From NCBI GenBank assembly GCA_035498405.1, contig DATKAE010000078.1, forward strand, positions 17,334-81,333: a stretch of DNA of 64,000 bases, in the 5' to 3' direction. Position 1 is the first letter of the stretch; the number at the start of each line of letters is the position of its first letter. This document shows positions 1-9,414 of the stretch, piece by piece. The notes beneath the pieces were generated by a model that was not told where the DNA came from, did not search any database, and worked only from the letters and a program-made list of their open reading frames with translations. A program made the translations under genes and the position numbers. The stretch comes from DATBFU01 sp035498405. GTDB taxonomy: Bacteria > Acidobacteriota > Thermoanaerobaculia > UBA5066 > Gp7-AA6.

Positions 1-1
1 C

Positions 2-1036
2 TCCTCTTCCCCTCGCGAGTCGACCGCGATCGGAGCGCCGACGGCTCCGCCTTCCGTTTCCTTTCCGCGCGACCACGGCTCCCACCCCGACGCCGCCGTG
101 GAATGGTGGTACTACACGGGCCACCTGACCGACGCCGCCGAGAACGTCTGCGGATTTCAGCTCACATTCTTTCGCGTGGGGGAGCTTCACCTGGCCCACC
201 TGGCCTGGACCGATTCGTCGGCGGGAACGTTCTTCTACGAGGAGAAGGCGCACCTGGGCCTTCCGGGGATCGCGTCGGCGCAGGTCGGCCGGCTCGCCGT
301 CTCCAACGAAGACTGGTCCGCCGAGGAAACCGGCGGCGTGCACCGTCTTCGGGCCGGCCGGCGGAACTGGGAGCTTCGCCTCACCCTTCGCCCGGCCAAA
401 CCGCCCGTCCTTCACGGCTCCGAGGGAATTTCCCGGAAGGGCTCCGGGGAAGACGAGTACTCGCACTACGTCTCGATCACGCGGCTGGAGGCTGTGGCGC
501 AACTGCGTCAGCCGGACCGGCGCCGTGAGCTCACGGGCACGGCCTGGTTCGACCACGAGTGGGGACCCGGAGCGCTCCCGGCCGGAGCGCAGGGCTGGGA
601 CTGGTTCGGCGTGCAGCTGTCCGACGGCTCGGACCTGATGCTCTACCGTCTTCGCGGGACCGACGGGCGCGCGACCCCGTTCTCGGCGGGCACCTTGGTC
701 CCGGAGAAGGGCCCGCCGGTTCCGATTCGCTGGAGCGACGTGCGCTTCTCCGAAACGAAGACCTGGGTCTCGCCACACACCCGGGCACGCTACCCGGCGG
801 GGTGGGAGATCGCCGTCCCCTCCCTCGATCTGCGCCTCGCGATTGCTCCGCTACTCTCCGACCAGGAGCTCATCACCGAAAAATCGACCGGCGTGACCTA
901 CTGGGAGGGAGCCTGCCGCGTCGCCGGCTCGCGCGCCGGCCGTGCCGTCACGGGACGCGCCTACGCCGAGCTGACGGGCTACGCCGGACGCGACGTGCCG
1001 GGGTTCCCCGCGACGAACCGGGTCGAGGAACCCTAG
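2..1036 (+). CDS. Lipocalin-like / carotenoid 1,2-hydratase (CrtC/AttH) family protein, 5' truncated
   Basis: The reading frame is open from base 2, so the gene begins before the window; the GTG at 98 is internal because the family motif (FPRDHG..H, then EWWYYTGHL) already starts upstream of it. A DHEWG motif lies mid-protein and GVTYWEG near the C-terminus; all three are family hallmarks. Family members are usually exported double-lipocalin proteins, some acting as hydratases on carotenoids or other lipids; the substrate cannot be read from sequence. The stop overlaps the stop of the convergent next gene by 4 bases. The family is clear, but function and the true start are unknown. Confidence 0.8.
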   Translation, partial: SSSPRESTAIGAPTAPPSVSFPRDHGSHPDAAVEWWYYTGHLTDAAENVCGFQLTFFRVGELHLAHLAWTDSSAGTFFYEEKAHLGLPGIASAQVGRLAVSNEDWSAEETGGVHRLRAGRRNWELRLTLRPAKPPVLHGSEGISRKGSGEDEYSHYVSITRLEAVAQLRQPDRRRELTGTAWFDHEWGPGALPAGAQGWDWFGVQLSDGSDLMLYRLRGTDGRATPFSAGTLVPEKGPPVPIRWSDVRFSETKTWVSPHTRARYPAGWEIAVPSLDLRLAIAPLLSDQELITEKSTGVTYWEGACRVAGSRAGRAVTGRAYAELTGYAGRDVPGFPATNRVEEP

Positions 1037-1515
1037 GGCGTCGGCGTCGGGGCGGCCTTCGACTTCTCCTTCTCCCGTCCCTTCTCTCGCGTCTCGACGG
1101 TGATCTGAAAGGTCTTGGCGCGGTCGAAGTACCGGTAGACGTACGGGAAGTCCACCTTGTAGTAGGCGCGATCTCCCTTGTTCAGAAAGCCCCACTGTGT
1201 CCCGCCCGAGCCGGTCGCGACGACGTTGCCCTCCTCATCGAAGACGACGACGGCGATACCGACCTCGGCGTCGATGAAGCCATTGTTGTCCACCCGTAGG
1301 GTCGCCTTGGCGCTCGACTTGCGGACCGGCGTGCCCTTCAGCGTCGAGCCCAGATCGAAGGTGATCTGATTCACGTGGATCCGCTGCACCTCCATCTGAA
1401 TGTCCTGCGCGCCGGCAACCGGTTGCCACTCGAACTTCTTGGTGACCTGGTCCGCGCCCGCCGTCGATGCCGCTGCCGCCGCGAGCAAGAAGAGAACCGC
1501 CTTTCGATGAATCAT
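1033..1515 (-). CDS. Secreted hypothetical protein
   Basis: This 160-residue protein has a classic signal peptide (MIHRK then an Ala/Leu-rich core ending near STAGA). The mature part is rich in beta-type segments, with a Lys/Glu-rich tail ending in Pro-Thr repeats. I chose ATG 1515 because AGGAGG sits 8 bases upstream (about 1523-1528) and the signal peptide starts there; an in-frame start at 1545 would add 10 residues ahead of the signal peptide. I do not recognise the family. It could be a periplasmic or outer-membrane-associated protein of the DUF1425-like kind (small beta-sandwich), but that is a guess. Confidence 0.75.
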   Translation of the reverse strand: MIHRKAVLFLLAAAAASTAGADQVTKKFEWQPVAGAQDIQMEVQRIHVNQITFDLGSTLKGTPVRKSSAKATLRVDNNGFIDAEVGIAVVVFDEEGNVVATGSGGTQWGFLNKGDRAYYKVDFPYVYRYFDRAKTFQITVETREKGREKEKSKAAPTPTP

Positions 1516-1582
1516 GCCAACCACCTCCTCGCCGCCCTCGAACATCGGAGAGCGGACATTCCTTCCATTGCCGACTCCGACC

Positions 1583-3082
<1,500 letters not shown>

Positions 3083-3116
3083 ACGCCAGGCAGAATAGCA
3101 GAGTCGGCGGAGTCGG

Positions 3117-3803
3117 TTAGATTCCGAGCCGAGCCGCGACTTCCGTGAGCGTCTCGATTCGATCCGGAAGCGATCCGTGCCGGCCTTCACGATCGAGCAG
3201 CAGGGCCGCGAGCCCGGCGGCGCGCGCGCCCTCGTAGTCCTCGCGCAAAGAATCCCCGACGTGGAGCGCCTCGACCGACGCGACGGCGAGCCGCCGGCAA
3301 GCGCGGCGGAAGATCTCCGGGTCGGGCTTCCCGGTTTCCTCGATCGCGGAGACCAGGACCGCCTCGAAGCGCGGCGCAAGCTCCAGAGCAGAGAGCAGCG
3401 CCGGCAGGTGCGAGTCCCAGTTCGAGACGACCGCCAGCCGCAGGCCGGCCTGCTCGAGCCGCCGGAGGGTCGGCCCAACATCCGGATACACCGCCCACGA
3501 GCTCGGGTTCCGAAAGTGACTCGCCAGCCGGCCAAACGCCGACTCCGAGACGACACCCCCGTCGAGCTCGCCGCGCACACGATTCAAGAAGGCCCGCCAG
3601 AACTCCGGCTCGCCCCGCACGCCGCCGTAGCGGTCCGCAGCGCCGCTCTCGCGCACCTGCACCCAGGCGTTCGCCAGGGCGCCGGCCAACTCGTCGGGGG
3701 AAATACTCGCCCCGTCGGCGGCCAGCTCCCGCGCGTACACCTCTTCCACGGGAGGGTCCGGATGAAGCAGCGTCGCGCCGGCGTCGAAAAGAACGGCGCG
3801 GAT
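3117..3803 (-). CDS. HAD superfamily hydrolase (phosphatase-like)
   Basis: The product is about 228 residues. HAD motif I is VLFDAGATLL (the second Asp of the usual DxD is replaced by Ala-Gly, as in many class I HADs written DxGGTL), motif II is VVSNWDS, a lysine follows in EETGKPDPEIF, and motif IV is HVGDSLREDYEGARAAG. A helical cap lies between motifs I and II. The probable activity is phosphomonoester hydrolysis; substrate unknown. The start is unclear: no ATG, GTG or TTG precedes motif I in frame. I placed it at an ATC codon (3803) 5 bases after the upstream stop, preceded by TAGGG. Translation may depend on the upstream CADD-like gene. Confidence 0.8.
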   Translation of the reverse strand: MRAVLFDAGATLLHPDPPVEEVYARELAADGASISPDELAGALANAWVQVRESGAADRYGGVRGEPEFWRAFLNRVRGELDGGVVSESAFGRLASHFRNPSSWAVYPDVGPTLRRLEQAGLRLAVVSNWDSHLPALLSALELAPRFEAVLVSAIEETGKPDPEIFRRACRRLAVASVEALHVGDSLREDYEGARAAGLAALLLDREGRHGSLPDRIETLTEVAARLGI

Positions 3804-3808
3804 CGACC

Positions 3809-4486
3809 CTAGATTCGTCCGAGCTCCCGCAACACCCCGTCCAGCGCGCGCCGGAGAGCCTCGAGGCAGCGATTCGCCGCTGCCAGGGCTCGTTCCCGGT
3901 CCTCCGGCGTTGCCGCGACGCGCTCGAGGGCCGCCCGCTCGACCTGGCGATGCCAGCGATCGGCCTCCTCGTGGACGGTGAAGAACCGCGTCGCTTCCGA
4001 GTCCACGATCCCGTAGAAGGCCGCGAGTCCCTCGCGCTTGGTTTTCGCGATTTCCGGAATCTGCGATTCGTAGGCGTAGAGAGCCGCGAGTCCTTCCGCC
4101 ACCGACCCCGACCGGGTCGTCTTCAGGAACTCCTCGACCGTGGACGCAACCTCCGGAAGGCGGGCCGTGACCCCCAGATCCGACTCGGTGGCCCCGAGCG
4201 ACGCCGCAAACCTTCGCCAGAGGGCCGGATGATTCTCGGGGCCGCGCTCCTCCTCGATCAGGTTCTCCAACAGCTCTTGTCTCAACGCCGCGTCCTCGCA
4301 TGCCGCGTGCACGCCCGAAACGTACCTCGGGAAGTTGGCGACCTGCGGGTAGTAGGCGATCGCGTATTGCCGCAGATCTTCTCGAGTCAGCTTCCCTTCG
4401 TTCCAAAGGAGGTAGAAGGGGTGCTGAAGCAGATGCTTTTCGGCAATGAGCGAGTCGAGCGCTCCCAGAAATTCGGTCGGTGTCAT
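3809..4486 (-). CDS. CADD/PqqC-TenA-like di-metal oxygenase, candidate self-sacrificing para-aminobenzoate synthase
   Basis: This is a 225-residue all-helical protein of the heme-oxygenase-like di-iron fold. From ATG 4486 (GGGAGG upstream) the residues E79, H86, E140, H172, D176 and H179 match the six metal ligands of Chlamydia CADD (E81, H88, E142, H174, D178, H181) with a constant offset of two. Y25 and K150 line up with CADD Tyr27 and Lys152, the residues reported to be consumed in making para-aminobenzoate. It heads a leftward run with HAD and amino acid permease genes. TenA and PqqC are alternatives, but the HPFYLLW and YESQIPEIAKTK motifs are CADD-type. Function is inferred from residue conservation. 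Confidence 0.85.
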   Translation of the reverse strand: MTPTEFLGALDSLIAEKHLLQHPFYLLWNEGKLTREDLRQYAIAYYPQVANFPRYVSGVHAACEDAALRQELLENLIEEERGPENHPALWRRFAASLGATESDLGVTARLPEVASTVEEFLKTTRSGSVAEGLAALYAYESQIPEIAKTKREGLAAFYGIVDSEATRFFTVHEEADRWHRQVERAALERVAATPEDRERALAAANRCLEALRRALDGVLRELGRI

Positions 4487-4542
4487 GGCGATCCTCCCTC
4501 TCTCACCCATTTCTTGGGGCCCAGTCTACAAGCACTCGCGTC

Positions 4543-5382
4543 TCAAGGCATCACCTGCCCCCCGTCGATCACGAAGGCTTGCCCGGTGATGTTTTTCGCC
4601 TCATCGGAGGCGAGGTAGGCGGCCAGCGAAGCAATCTCCTTCGGATCGAGCACCCGGCCGAGCGGCGCCATCTTGGCCGCCGCGTCGCGCCCGGCCTCGA
4701 CTCCGGCGCCCTTCGAACGACCGATTCGGTCGAATCCCTCGCGCGCCATTTCCGTCTCCACCCACCCGGGGCACAGCGCGTTGACGGTGATTCGGCGAGG
4801 AGCGAGCTCCAGGGCGTGGGCGCGAGTCAAGCCGATGACCCCGTGCTTGGAAGCGCAATAGGCGGAGAAACCGGCGACCGCGAACCGCCCGAGAACGGAA
4901 GAGAGATTCAGGATGCGGCCGCCCTTCGGAATGAAGAGGGCCACCTCGCGCGTCATTCGGAAAACCGCCGTCAGATTGGTCGCGATGATCGCCTGCCAGG
5001 GCCCGTCGTCCGGGTCCTCGAGGGGGGTAGGGCCTCCCAGGCCCGCATTGTTGACGAGGATGTCGATGTGCCCCCAACGCGCGGCGATGGCGGCCACGGC
5101 GCCCGAAATGGAAACCGGCAGCGTGACGTCACATCCCACCGCCATCGCCTCGCCCCCGGCCTGCGCGATCTCGAGCGCGATTCTCTGGCAGGCAGCCTCG
5201 TCCCTCGCGAGGAGGGCGACACGAGCCCCCTCGGCGGCGAAGCGGCGCGCAATCGCCTCTCCGATCCCGCGCGAAGCGCCGGTGATGCACGCCACTTTCT
5301 CCGACAGGCGGCGGGCGACGGGCCGGGCGCCGTCGGTCTTGCGCCGGTGGGGCGAGGTCTCGTCCGGGTCAGCGGTCGTCAT
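4543..5382 (-). CDS. Short-chain dehydrogenase/reductase (SDR, FabG-like)
   Basis: This is a classical SDR of 279 residues. The cofactor motif TGASRGIG lies near residue 35, NNAG near 110, the Ser of LSSVLG and then YCASK (catalytic Tyr and Lys) near 158-175, and the C-terminal signature DGGQVMP. The first ~25 residues are a polar extension outside the fold; a later start is possible, but none has better support. It probably reduces or oxidises a hydroxyl/keto group with NAD(P)H, as 3-oxoacyl-ACP reductases do; substrate unknown. It lies upstream of the CADD-like gene on the same strand with a gap of 56 bases. Confidence 0.88.
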   Translation of the reverse strand: MTTADPDETSPHRRKTDGARPVARRLSEKVACITGASRGIGEAIARRFAAEGARVALLARDEAACQRIALEIAQAGGEAMAVGCDVTLPVSISGAVAAIAARWGHIDILVNNAGLGGPTPLEDPDDGPWQAIIATNLTAVFRMTREVALFIPKGGRILNLSSVLGRFAVAGFSAYCASKHGVIGLTRAHALELAPRRITVNALCPGWVETEMAREGFDRIGRSKGAGVEAGRDAAAKMAPLGRVLDPKEIASLAAYLASDEAKNITGQAFVIDGGQVMP

Positions 5383-5459
5383 GGGGCAATGAGCGCGCCG
5401 ATTCTATCTTTCGGTGCTCCCGTCCCGTATGCCGCTGCCGCAGTCGGCGAGGCCCTCCT

Positions 5460-5636
5460 TCAGCGCGAGCCGGCCCGAGACGGCGGCTGGGCGACGCGCT
5501 CCTCCCGGTGATACAGCGACCACTCGAGAGAGCAGGCCTCGCAGAGGTTCGCCACGGCCGGGCGGTCGCAGCCCTCGTTGGCGCACTTGCGCGGAGCCGA
5601 TGGATCCTCTCGAACCTTCTCGCGTTCGTTCCTCAT
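5460..5636 (-). CDS. Small zinc-ribbon-like protein coupled to tetR
   Basis: This is a 58-residue protein. After a charged N-terminus it has Cys-x4-Cys, eight residues, then Cys-x2-Cys (CANEGCDRP...LCEACSLEW), a spacing suited to one structural zinc. The rest is polar and ends in a basic tail. The start ATG 5636 overlaps the tetR stop as ATGA, which strongly suggests translational coupling and shows that this short frame is real. I do not recognise a named family. It could modulate the TetR protein or bind nucleic acid; that is inference only. Confidence 0.7.
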   Translation of the reverse strand: MRNEREKVREDPSAPRKCANEGCDRPAVANLCEACSLEWSLYHREERVAQPPSRAGSR

Positions 5637-6268
5637 CTGCGTTTCCCCCTTTGCTCGGCCGGTCCGGGCCCCCCCAAGTACTGAAGGAGCTCGCGCTCGC
5701 ACCGGCCGCGGTATTCCTCGAACCGACCCTCGGGATCTTTCTCGGTGAGCCACTGCATCATCAGGCCGTCGAAAATCGCCCGCATCGTGGAGGCCGCCTC
5801 GCCGGGATCGCGCACCCGAAAGACCCCCCGCCGCATGCCCTCCTCGACGATTCCGCCATCGATCGCCCGACAGCCGGCGTAGAAGCTCTCCCCCACCTCC
5901 CGGAAAGCCTCATGGCGGGAGGCGAGGCCGCAGAAATCGACGTAGGCCCGGAAGAAGGCGCGGTTCTTCGAGGGCGACGGGAAGATGAGCGCGACGAGGG
6001 CCCGGACCTTCTCGACGGGGTCCGAGACCGCCGCGACGGCCTCGCGCATGCGCTGCTGGATCGAGTCGATCAGCCAGCGAAAGACCTCCCGGAACAGGTC
6101 CTCCTTCGACGCGAAGTAGTAGAGCGTCACCCCCTTGGACACGCCGGCACGCCGCGCGATGTCGTCCAGGGTGACATCCGAGAACCCCTTCTCGGCGACC
6201 TCTCGGAAGGCGGCCTTGAGCAGCGAGAGCCGGCGCTCTGCGGCGGCCAACTCGGCAGTGCGTGCCAT
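5633..6268 (-). CDS. TetR/AcrR family transcriptional regulator
   Basis: This 211-residue repressor has a typical TetR N-terminal helix-turn-helix: FREVAEKGFSDVTLDDIARRAGVSKGVTLYYFASKEDLF (residues about 20-58, quoted in two parts: the recognition segment is AGVSKGVTLYYF). The helical C-terminal ligand domain resembles BetI/fatty-acyl-responsive members. A 20-base near-palindrome begins 9 bases upstream of the start codon, so it probably represses itself, and perhaps the divergent moaD side. It is coupled by ATGA to a small zinc-ribbon protein. A 10-base core of its operator recurs upstream of the hcr operon at 48543, so that operon is a candidate target. Confidence 0.9.
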   Translation of the reverse strand: MARTAELAAAERRLSLLKAAFREVAEKGFSDVTLDDIARRAGVSKGVTLYYFASKEDLFREVFRWLIDSIQQRMREAVAAVSDPVEKVRALVALIFPSPSKNRAFFRAYVDFCGLASRHEAFREVGESFYAGCRAIDGGIVEEGMRRGVFRVRDPGEAASTMRAIFDGLMMQWLTEKDPEGRFEEYRGRCERELLQYLGGPGPAEQRGKRR

Positions 6269-6277
6269 GCGATATTA

Positions 6278-6297
6278 TTGACTGACTGGTCGGTCAA
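6278..6297. promoter_or_regulatory. TetR-type operator between tetR and moaD
   Basis: The 20-base element TTGACTGACTGGTCGGTCAA is an inverted repeat (10-base arms, two mismatches). The form GAC-N-GAC/GTC-N-GTC is typical of sites bound by TetR proteins controlling fatty or aromatic acyl-CoA genes. It is 9 bases from the tetR start and 37 from moaD, fitting autorepression. Confidence 0.65.
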
Positions 6298-6334
6298 ATG
6301 TCAAGGAGCCGAGCCGGGCGTTAGACTGCCTCCG

Positions 6335-6580
6335 ATGACGGTGAGACTTCTGTACTTCGCCTCCTTCCGCGAGCACGTCGGGAGCGACGCCCAAACGCGC
6401 CAGGTTCCCGACGGCACGAGCGCCGGGCAGCTCTGGCGCAGGCTCGCCCGGGAAGTCCCACATTTTGCGGTGTTTCCTTCCATGCCGCCGGTCGCCGTCA
6501 ACGGCGACTATGCCGAGAGCGATACGGTCCTCCGAGAGGGGGACGAAGTGGCGTTTCTGCCGCCCGTGGCCGGGGGCTAG
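6335..6580 (+). CDS. moaD: Molybdopterin synthase sulfur-carrier subunit MoaD
   Basis: This is an 81-residue ubiquitin-fold protein starting MTVRLLYFASFRE and ending PPVAGG. The C-terminal Gly-Gly is the residue pair thiocarboxylated to carry sulfur into molybdopterin. It is followed by moaE after 20 bases, giving both subunits of molybdopterin synthase, which converts cyclic pyranopterin monophosphate to molybdopterin in the cytoplasm. The product serves molybdenum enzymes such as the hcr-type reductase encoded near 44-48 kb. Start ATG 6335 is the only one that fits family length. Confidence 0.93.
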   Translation: MTVRLLYFASFREHVGSDAQTRQVPDGTSAGQLWRRLAREVPHFAVFPSMPPVAVNGDYAESDTVLREGDEVAFLPPVAGG

Positions 6581-6600
6581 CCCAGGACTTCGGGGGCAAC

Positions 6601-7026
6601 GTGTATCTGTCGAGCGATCCCATCGATCTGCCCTCGCTGCTCGGCCAGGCGCGCCCCTCGGATGGAGGAATCTGCCTGTTCGTCGGCGTCGTCCGAAAGG
6701 AGAGCGAGGGCCGGGAGACGACCCGAATCGAGTACGAAGCCTACGCCGCAATGGCCGAGGCCGAGATCGAGAAGATGCTGCGATCGATCGCGCAGACGTG
6801 GCCGCAGACGCGCCTCTGGATCCGACATCGGCTAGGCAGCCTCTCCCCCGGCGAAGCGGCCGTGGCGATCCTGGCGACCGCACCCCACCGCGGCGAGGCC
6901 TTCGCCGCCTGCCGCGAGGCGATCGACCGACTGAAGACGACGGTTCCCATCTGGAAGAAGGAGTTCTACGCCGACGGAACTTCCGAGTGGGTCGATCCCA
7001 CGCGGGCCTCCGGCGTCCACCGCTAG
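6601..7026 (+). CDS. moaE: Molybdopterin synthase catalytic subunit MoaE
   Basis: The 141-residue product shows MoaE motifs: GGICLFVGVVRKESEGRET near the N-terminus, YEAYAAMAEAEIEKM, the HRLGSLSPGEAAVAI segment, H-R-x-E-AF-AC and the terminal VPIWKKEFYADG with the catalytic lysines. It pairs with MoaD to insert two sulfurs into precursor Z. The start is GTG 6601, 20 bases after moaD; no better start exists. Length is typical for the family. Confidence 0.94.
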   Translation: MYLSSDPIDLPSLLGQARPSDGGICLFVGVVRKESEGRETTRIEYEAYAAMAEAEIEKMLRSIAQTWPQTRLWIRHRLGSLSPGEAAVAILATAPHRGEAFAACREAIDRLKTTVPIWKKEFYADGTSEWVDPTRASGVHR

Positions 7027-7088
7027 CCGATCGACTTTCCGTCTCTCCGCGCAAGTTTCCGTCCCCCTTCTCCGTTTCACTCCAGCCG

Positions 7089-8465
7089 ATGTCAGAATGG
7101 CCGGCGATGTCCGTCGCGAAAATCATCGCTCCCGACGTCCAGGAACTGATCCGCGAGAGCCCCCAGGAACTGGCGGCGGCGGTCAAGGACCTGCATCCCG
7201 CCGACATCGCCGAGTTGCTCGACGAGCTGCCGCGCGAGGACCGCATCGTTCTGTTCGAGGTCCTGCCCACCGAGCAAGGCGCCGCGGTGCTCTCGGAGCT
7301 CAAGGGCGAGACCCTGCGCCTCATTCTGCACCGGGCTTCGCCCCAGAAGCTCGGAGCCGAGCTCGATCGCCTGCCGGCCGACGAGGTCACCTTTCTCCTC
7401 GAGCACCTCACCCAGCGCCAGCGGGAGGCGATTCTCGAAAAGATGTCGCCGCGGGACGCCGACGGGGCCAAACGACTTCTGCGCTATCCGCCGCGAACCG
7501 CCGGCCGCCTCATGTCGGAGAAGTTCGCCCGGATCCGCCCCGAGTGGACCGTGGCCGAGACGCTCGACCACTTGAAGAAGATCGACCCCGAAGTCGAGAC
7601 GGTGCAGAGCCTCTATGCCCTGGACGATTCGGGCCATCTCGTCGGCTACGTCTCGCTGCGCCGGCTCTTTCCCGCGCCGCCCCTCCGGAAGATCGCCGAC
7701 GTGATGGAGCGAAGGCTCCTGACGGTCCGAGCGGACGCCTCACAGGAGGAGGTCGCGCGGCTGGTTTCCAAGTACGACGTTCACGCCATCCCCGTCGTGG
7801 ACGAGGAGAACCGGTTGCTCGGAATCGTGACCGTGGACGACGTCATCGACATCCTCATCGAGGAGCAGACCGAGGACGTCCTGCACCTGGGCGGCGTTTC
7901 GGCCACCGAGGAGACCGTCGAGCAGGGCTACTTCGCCACGAAGCCGTTCCGAAACGTGCGGCTGCGTTTCAACTGGCTTCTCCTCCTCTTCGTCGCCGAG
8001 ACCTTCACGGGCACCGTGCTGCGTCACTTCGAAGGAGAGCTCGCCAAGGTCGTGGCACTCTCGTTCTTCATCCCGCTCTTGATCGGCACCGGCGGCAATT
8101 CGGGGTCGCAGACCGTCACGACGATCGTGCGGGGCCTGGCCGTCGGGGACATCCGGCTGCGGGACTTCTGGCGGGTGTTTCTTCGCGAGGCGGGAAGCGG
8201 GCTTCTGCTCGGCCTCATGCTGGGGGTGGTCGGCGTCGGGCGGGCCCTGCTCTGGGGATCGGCGATGCCGCTCGCCCTGACGGTTGGCATCTCGATCCTC
8301 GCCATCTGCACCTGGGCCAACGCCGTGGGAGCCACGATCCCGATGTTCGCGACCGCAATCAAGATCGACCCGACCGTCATGTCCGCGCCCCTGATTGCCA
8401 CGCTGGTCGATGCCACGGGTCTCGCGATCTATTTCGTGATCGCCAAGTCGATCCTGGGCCTTTGA
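7089..8465 (+). CDS. mgtE: MgtE-type magnesium transporter/channel
   Basis: This is a 458-residue protein with MgtE architecture. An N-terminal helical domain (HPADIAELLDELPREDR near residue 38 and LTQRQREAILEKM) is followed by two CBS domains (residues ~140-260; DVHAIPVVDEENRLLGIVTVDDVIDI is the second) and five membrane helices from about residue 285, including the pore segment TGGNSGSQT. It imports Mg2+, gated by Mg2+ binding in the cytosolic part. A second in-frame ATG at 7107 is an alternative start. It lies 62 bases after moaE; functional linkage to moaDE is not evident. Confidence 0.94.
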   Translation: MSEWPAMSVAKIIAPDVQELIRESPQELAAAVKDLHPADIAELLDELPREDRIVLFEVLPTEQGAAVLSELKGETLRLILHRASPQKLGAELDRLPADEVTFLLEHLTQRQREAILEKMSPRDADGAKRLLRYPPRTAGRLMSEKFARIRPEWTVAETLDHLKKIDPEVETVQSLYALDDSGHLVGYVSLRRLFPAPPLRKIADVMERRLLTVRADASQEEVARLVSKYDVHAIPVVDEENRLLGIVTVDDVIDILIEEQTEDVLHLGGVSATEETVEQGYFATKPFRNVRLRFNWLLLLFVAETFTGTVLRHFEGELAKVVALSFFIPLLIGTGGNSGSQTVTTIVRGLAVGDIRLRDFWRVFLREAGSGLLLGLMLGVVGVGRALLWGSAMPLALTVGISILAICTWANAVGATIPMFATAIKIDPTVMSAPLIATLVDATGLAIYFVIAKSILGL

Positions 8466-8577
8466 CCGAGGCGTCGGCGGCCGCCGCCCGGCCGCGACCG
8501 CTTTGGTAGGATCTCGCTCTCGGAAGGGACCGGGCCACCGAAGCGGGCCCGGCAGACTCAAGACTCTCGGAGGAAAC

Positions 8578-9414
8578 ATGAGCACTCCCGCCACGACCCG
8601 CGACTGGACGGCACCCGATGCCGGCCTGGAGATCGTCCGCTACCGGGCGGACAACGGCATCGCCGTGATCGAAATGGACGATCCGCCGGCCAACACCTAC
8701 ACCTACGCCATGATGCGGCAGCTCGACGACGCGATCCTGCGCGCGCGTTTCGACGACGCGGTCCACGTGATCCTCCTGCGCGGCAAGGGAGACCGCTTCT
8801 TCTCCGCGGGAGCCAACATCGGAATGCTGAATGCCGTCACGCCTGGCTTCAAATACTTCTTCTGCCTGCACGCCAACGAGACGCTGCTGCGCCTCGAGCA
8901 CACGCCCAAGCTCGTGATCGCCGCGTTGAACGGCCACACCGTCGGCGGGGGTCTCGAGATCGCCATGGCCTGCGACTTGCGCCTCGCCCGCAAGGACGCG
9001 GGGAAGATCGGGCTCCCCGAAGTGACCCTCGGAGTGCTGCCGGGCACGGGCGGGACAACGCGCCTGGCCAAGATGGTCGGCAAGTCGAAGGCCATCGAGC
9101 TGATGGTGACGGGCAACACGTTCTCCTTCGAGGAAGCGCAGGAGCTGGGCCTGGTCAACCAGGTCATCGACGCGACACCCGAGCAATGGTGGGAGCAGGT
9201 GCTGGACTATGCCCGGCAGTTCGTGCCGCCGCAGAAGGCCTCCCGGGCCGTCGGAAGGATCAAGCGATCGGTCCAGACGGGCTGGGACCTGCCGATCGAG
9301 TCGGCTCTCGCGGTCGAACGGGAGCTGCAGCAGCTGCTCTTTCAGAGCGAGGACGCCAAGGAAGGCATCGCGGCCAACCAGGAAAAGCGAGTCCCGCGAT
9401 TCAAGGGCAAGTGA
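8578..9414 (+). CDS. Enoyl-CoA hydratase/isomerase (crotonase) family protein
   Basis: The 278-residue crotonase begins at ATG 8578, 7 bases after a GGAGGAA-type ribosome site; the frame is open 25 codons further upstream. Oxyanion-hole segments are FFSAGANIGML and GHTVGGGLEIAMACD; GLPEVTLGVLPGTGGTTRL carries the second catalytic-type Glu. It likely hydrates or isomerises an enoyl-CoA in beta-oxidation or aromatic-ring catabolism. Its stop overlaps the start of the aldehyde dehydrogenase gene as TGATG, so the two are translationally coupled and probably serve one pathway. Confidence 0.9.
   Translation: MSTPATTRDWTAPDAGLEIVRYRADNGIAVIEMDDPPANTYTYAMMRQLDDAILRARFDDAVHVILLRGKGDRFFSAGANIGMLNAVTPGFKYFFCLHANETLLRLEHTPKLVIAALNGHTVGGGLEIAMACDLRLARKDAGKIGLPEVTLGVLPGTGGTTRLAKMVGKSKAIELMVTGNTFSFEEAQELGLVNQVIDATPEQWWEQVLDYARQFVPPQKASRAVGRIKRSVQTGWDLPIESALAVERELQQLLFQSEDAKEGIAANQEKRVPRFKGK

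Noticed and set aside
9186..9413. Upstream extension of the aldehyde dehydrogenase frame
   Set aside because: The stretch lies inside the crotonase gene and has shadow composition; the TGATG overlap gives a better start.
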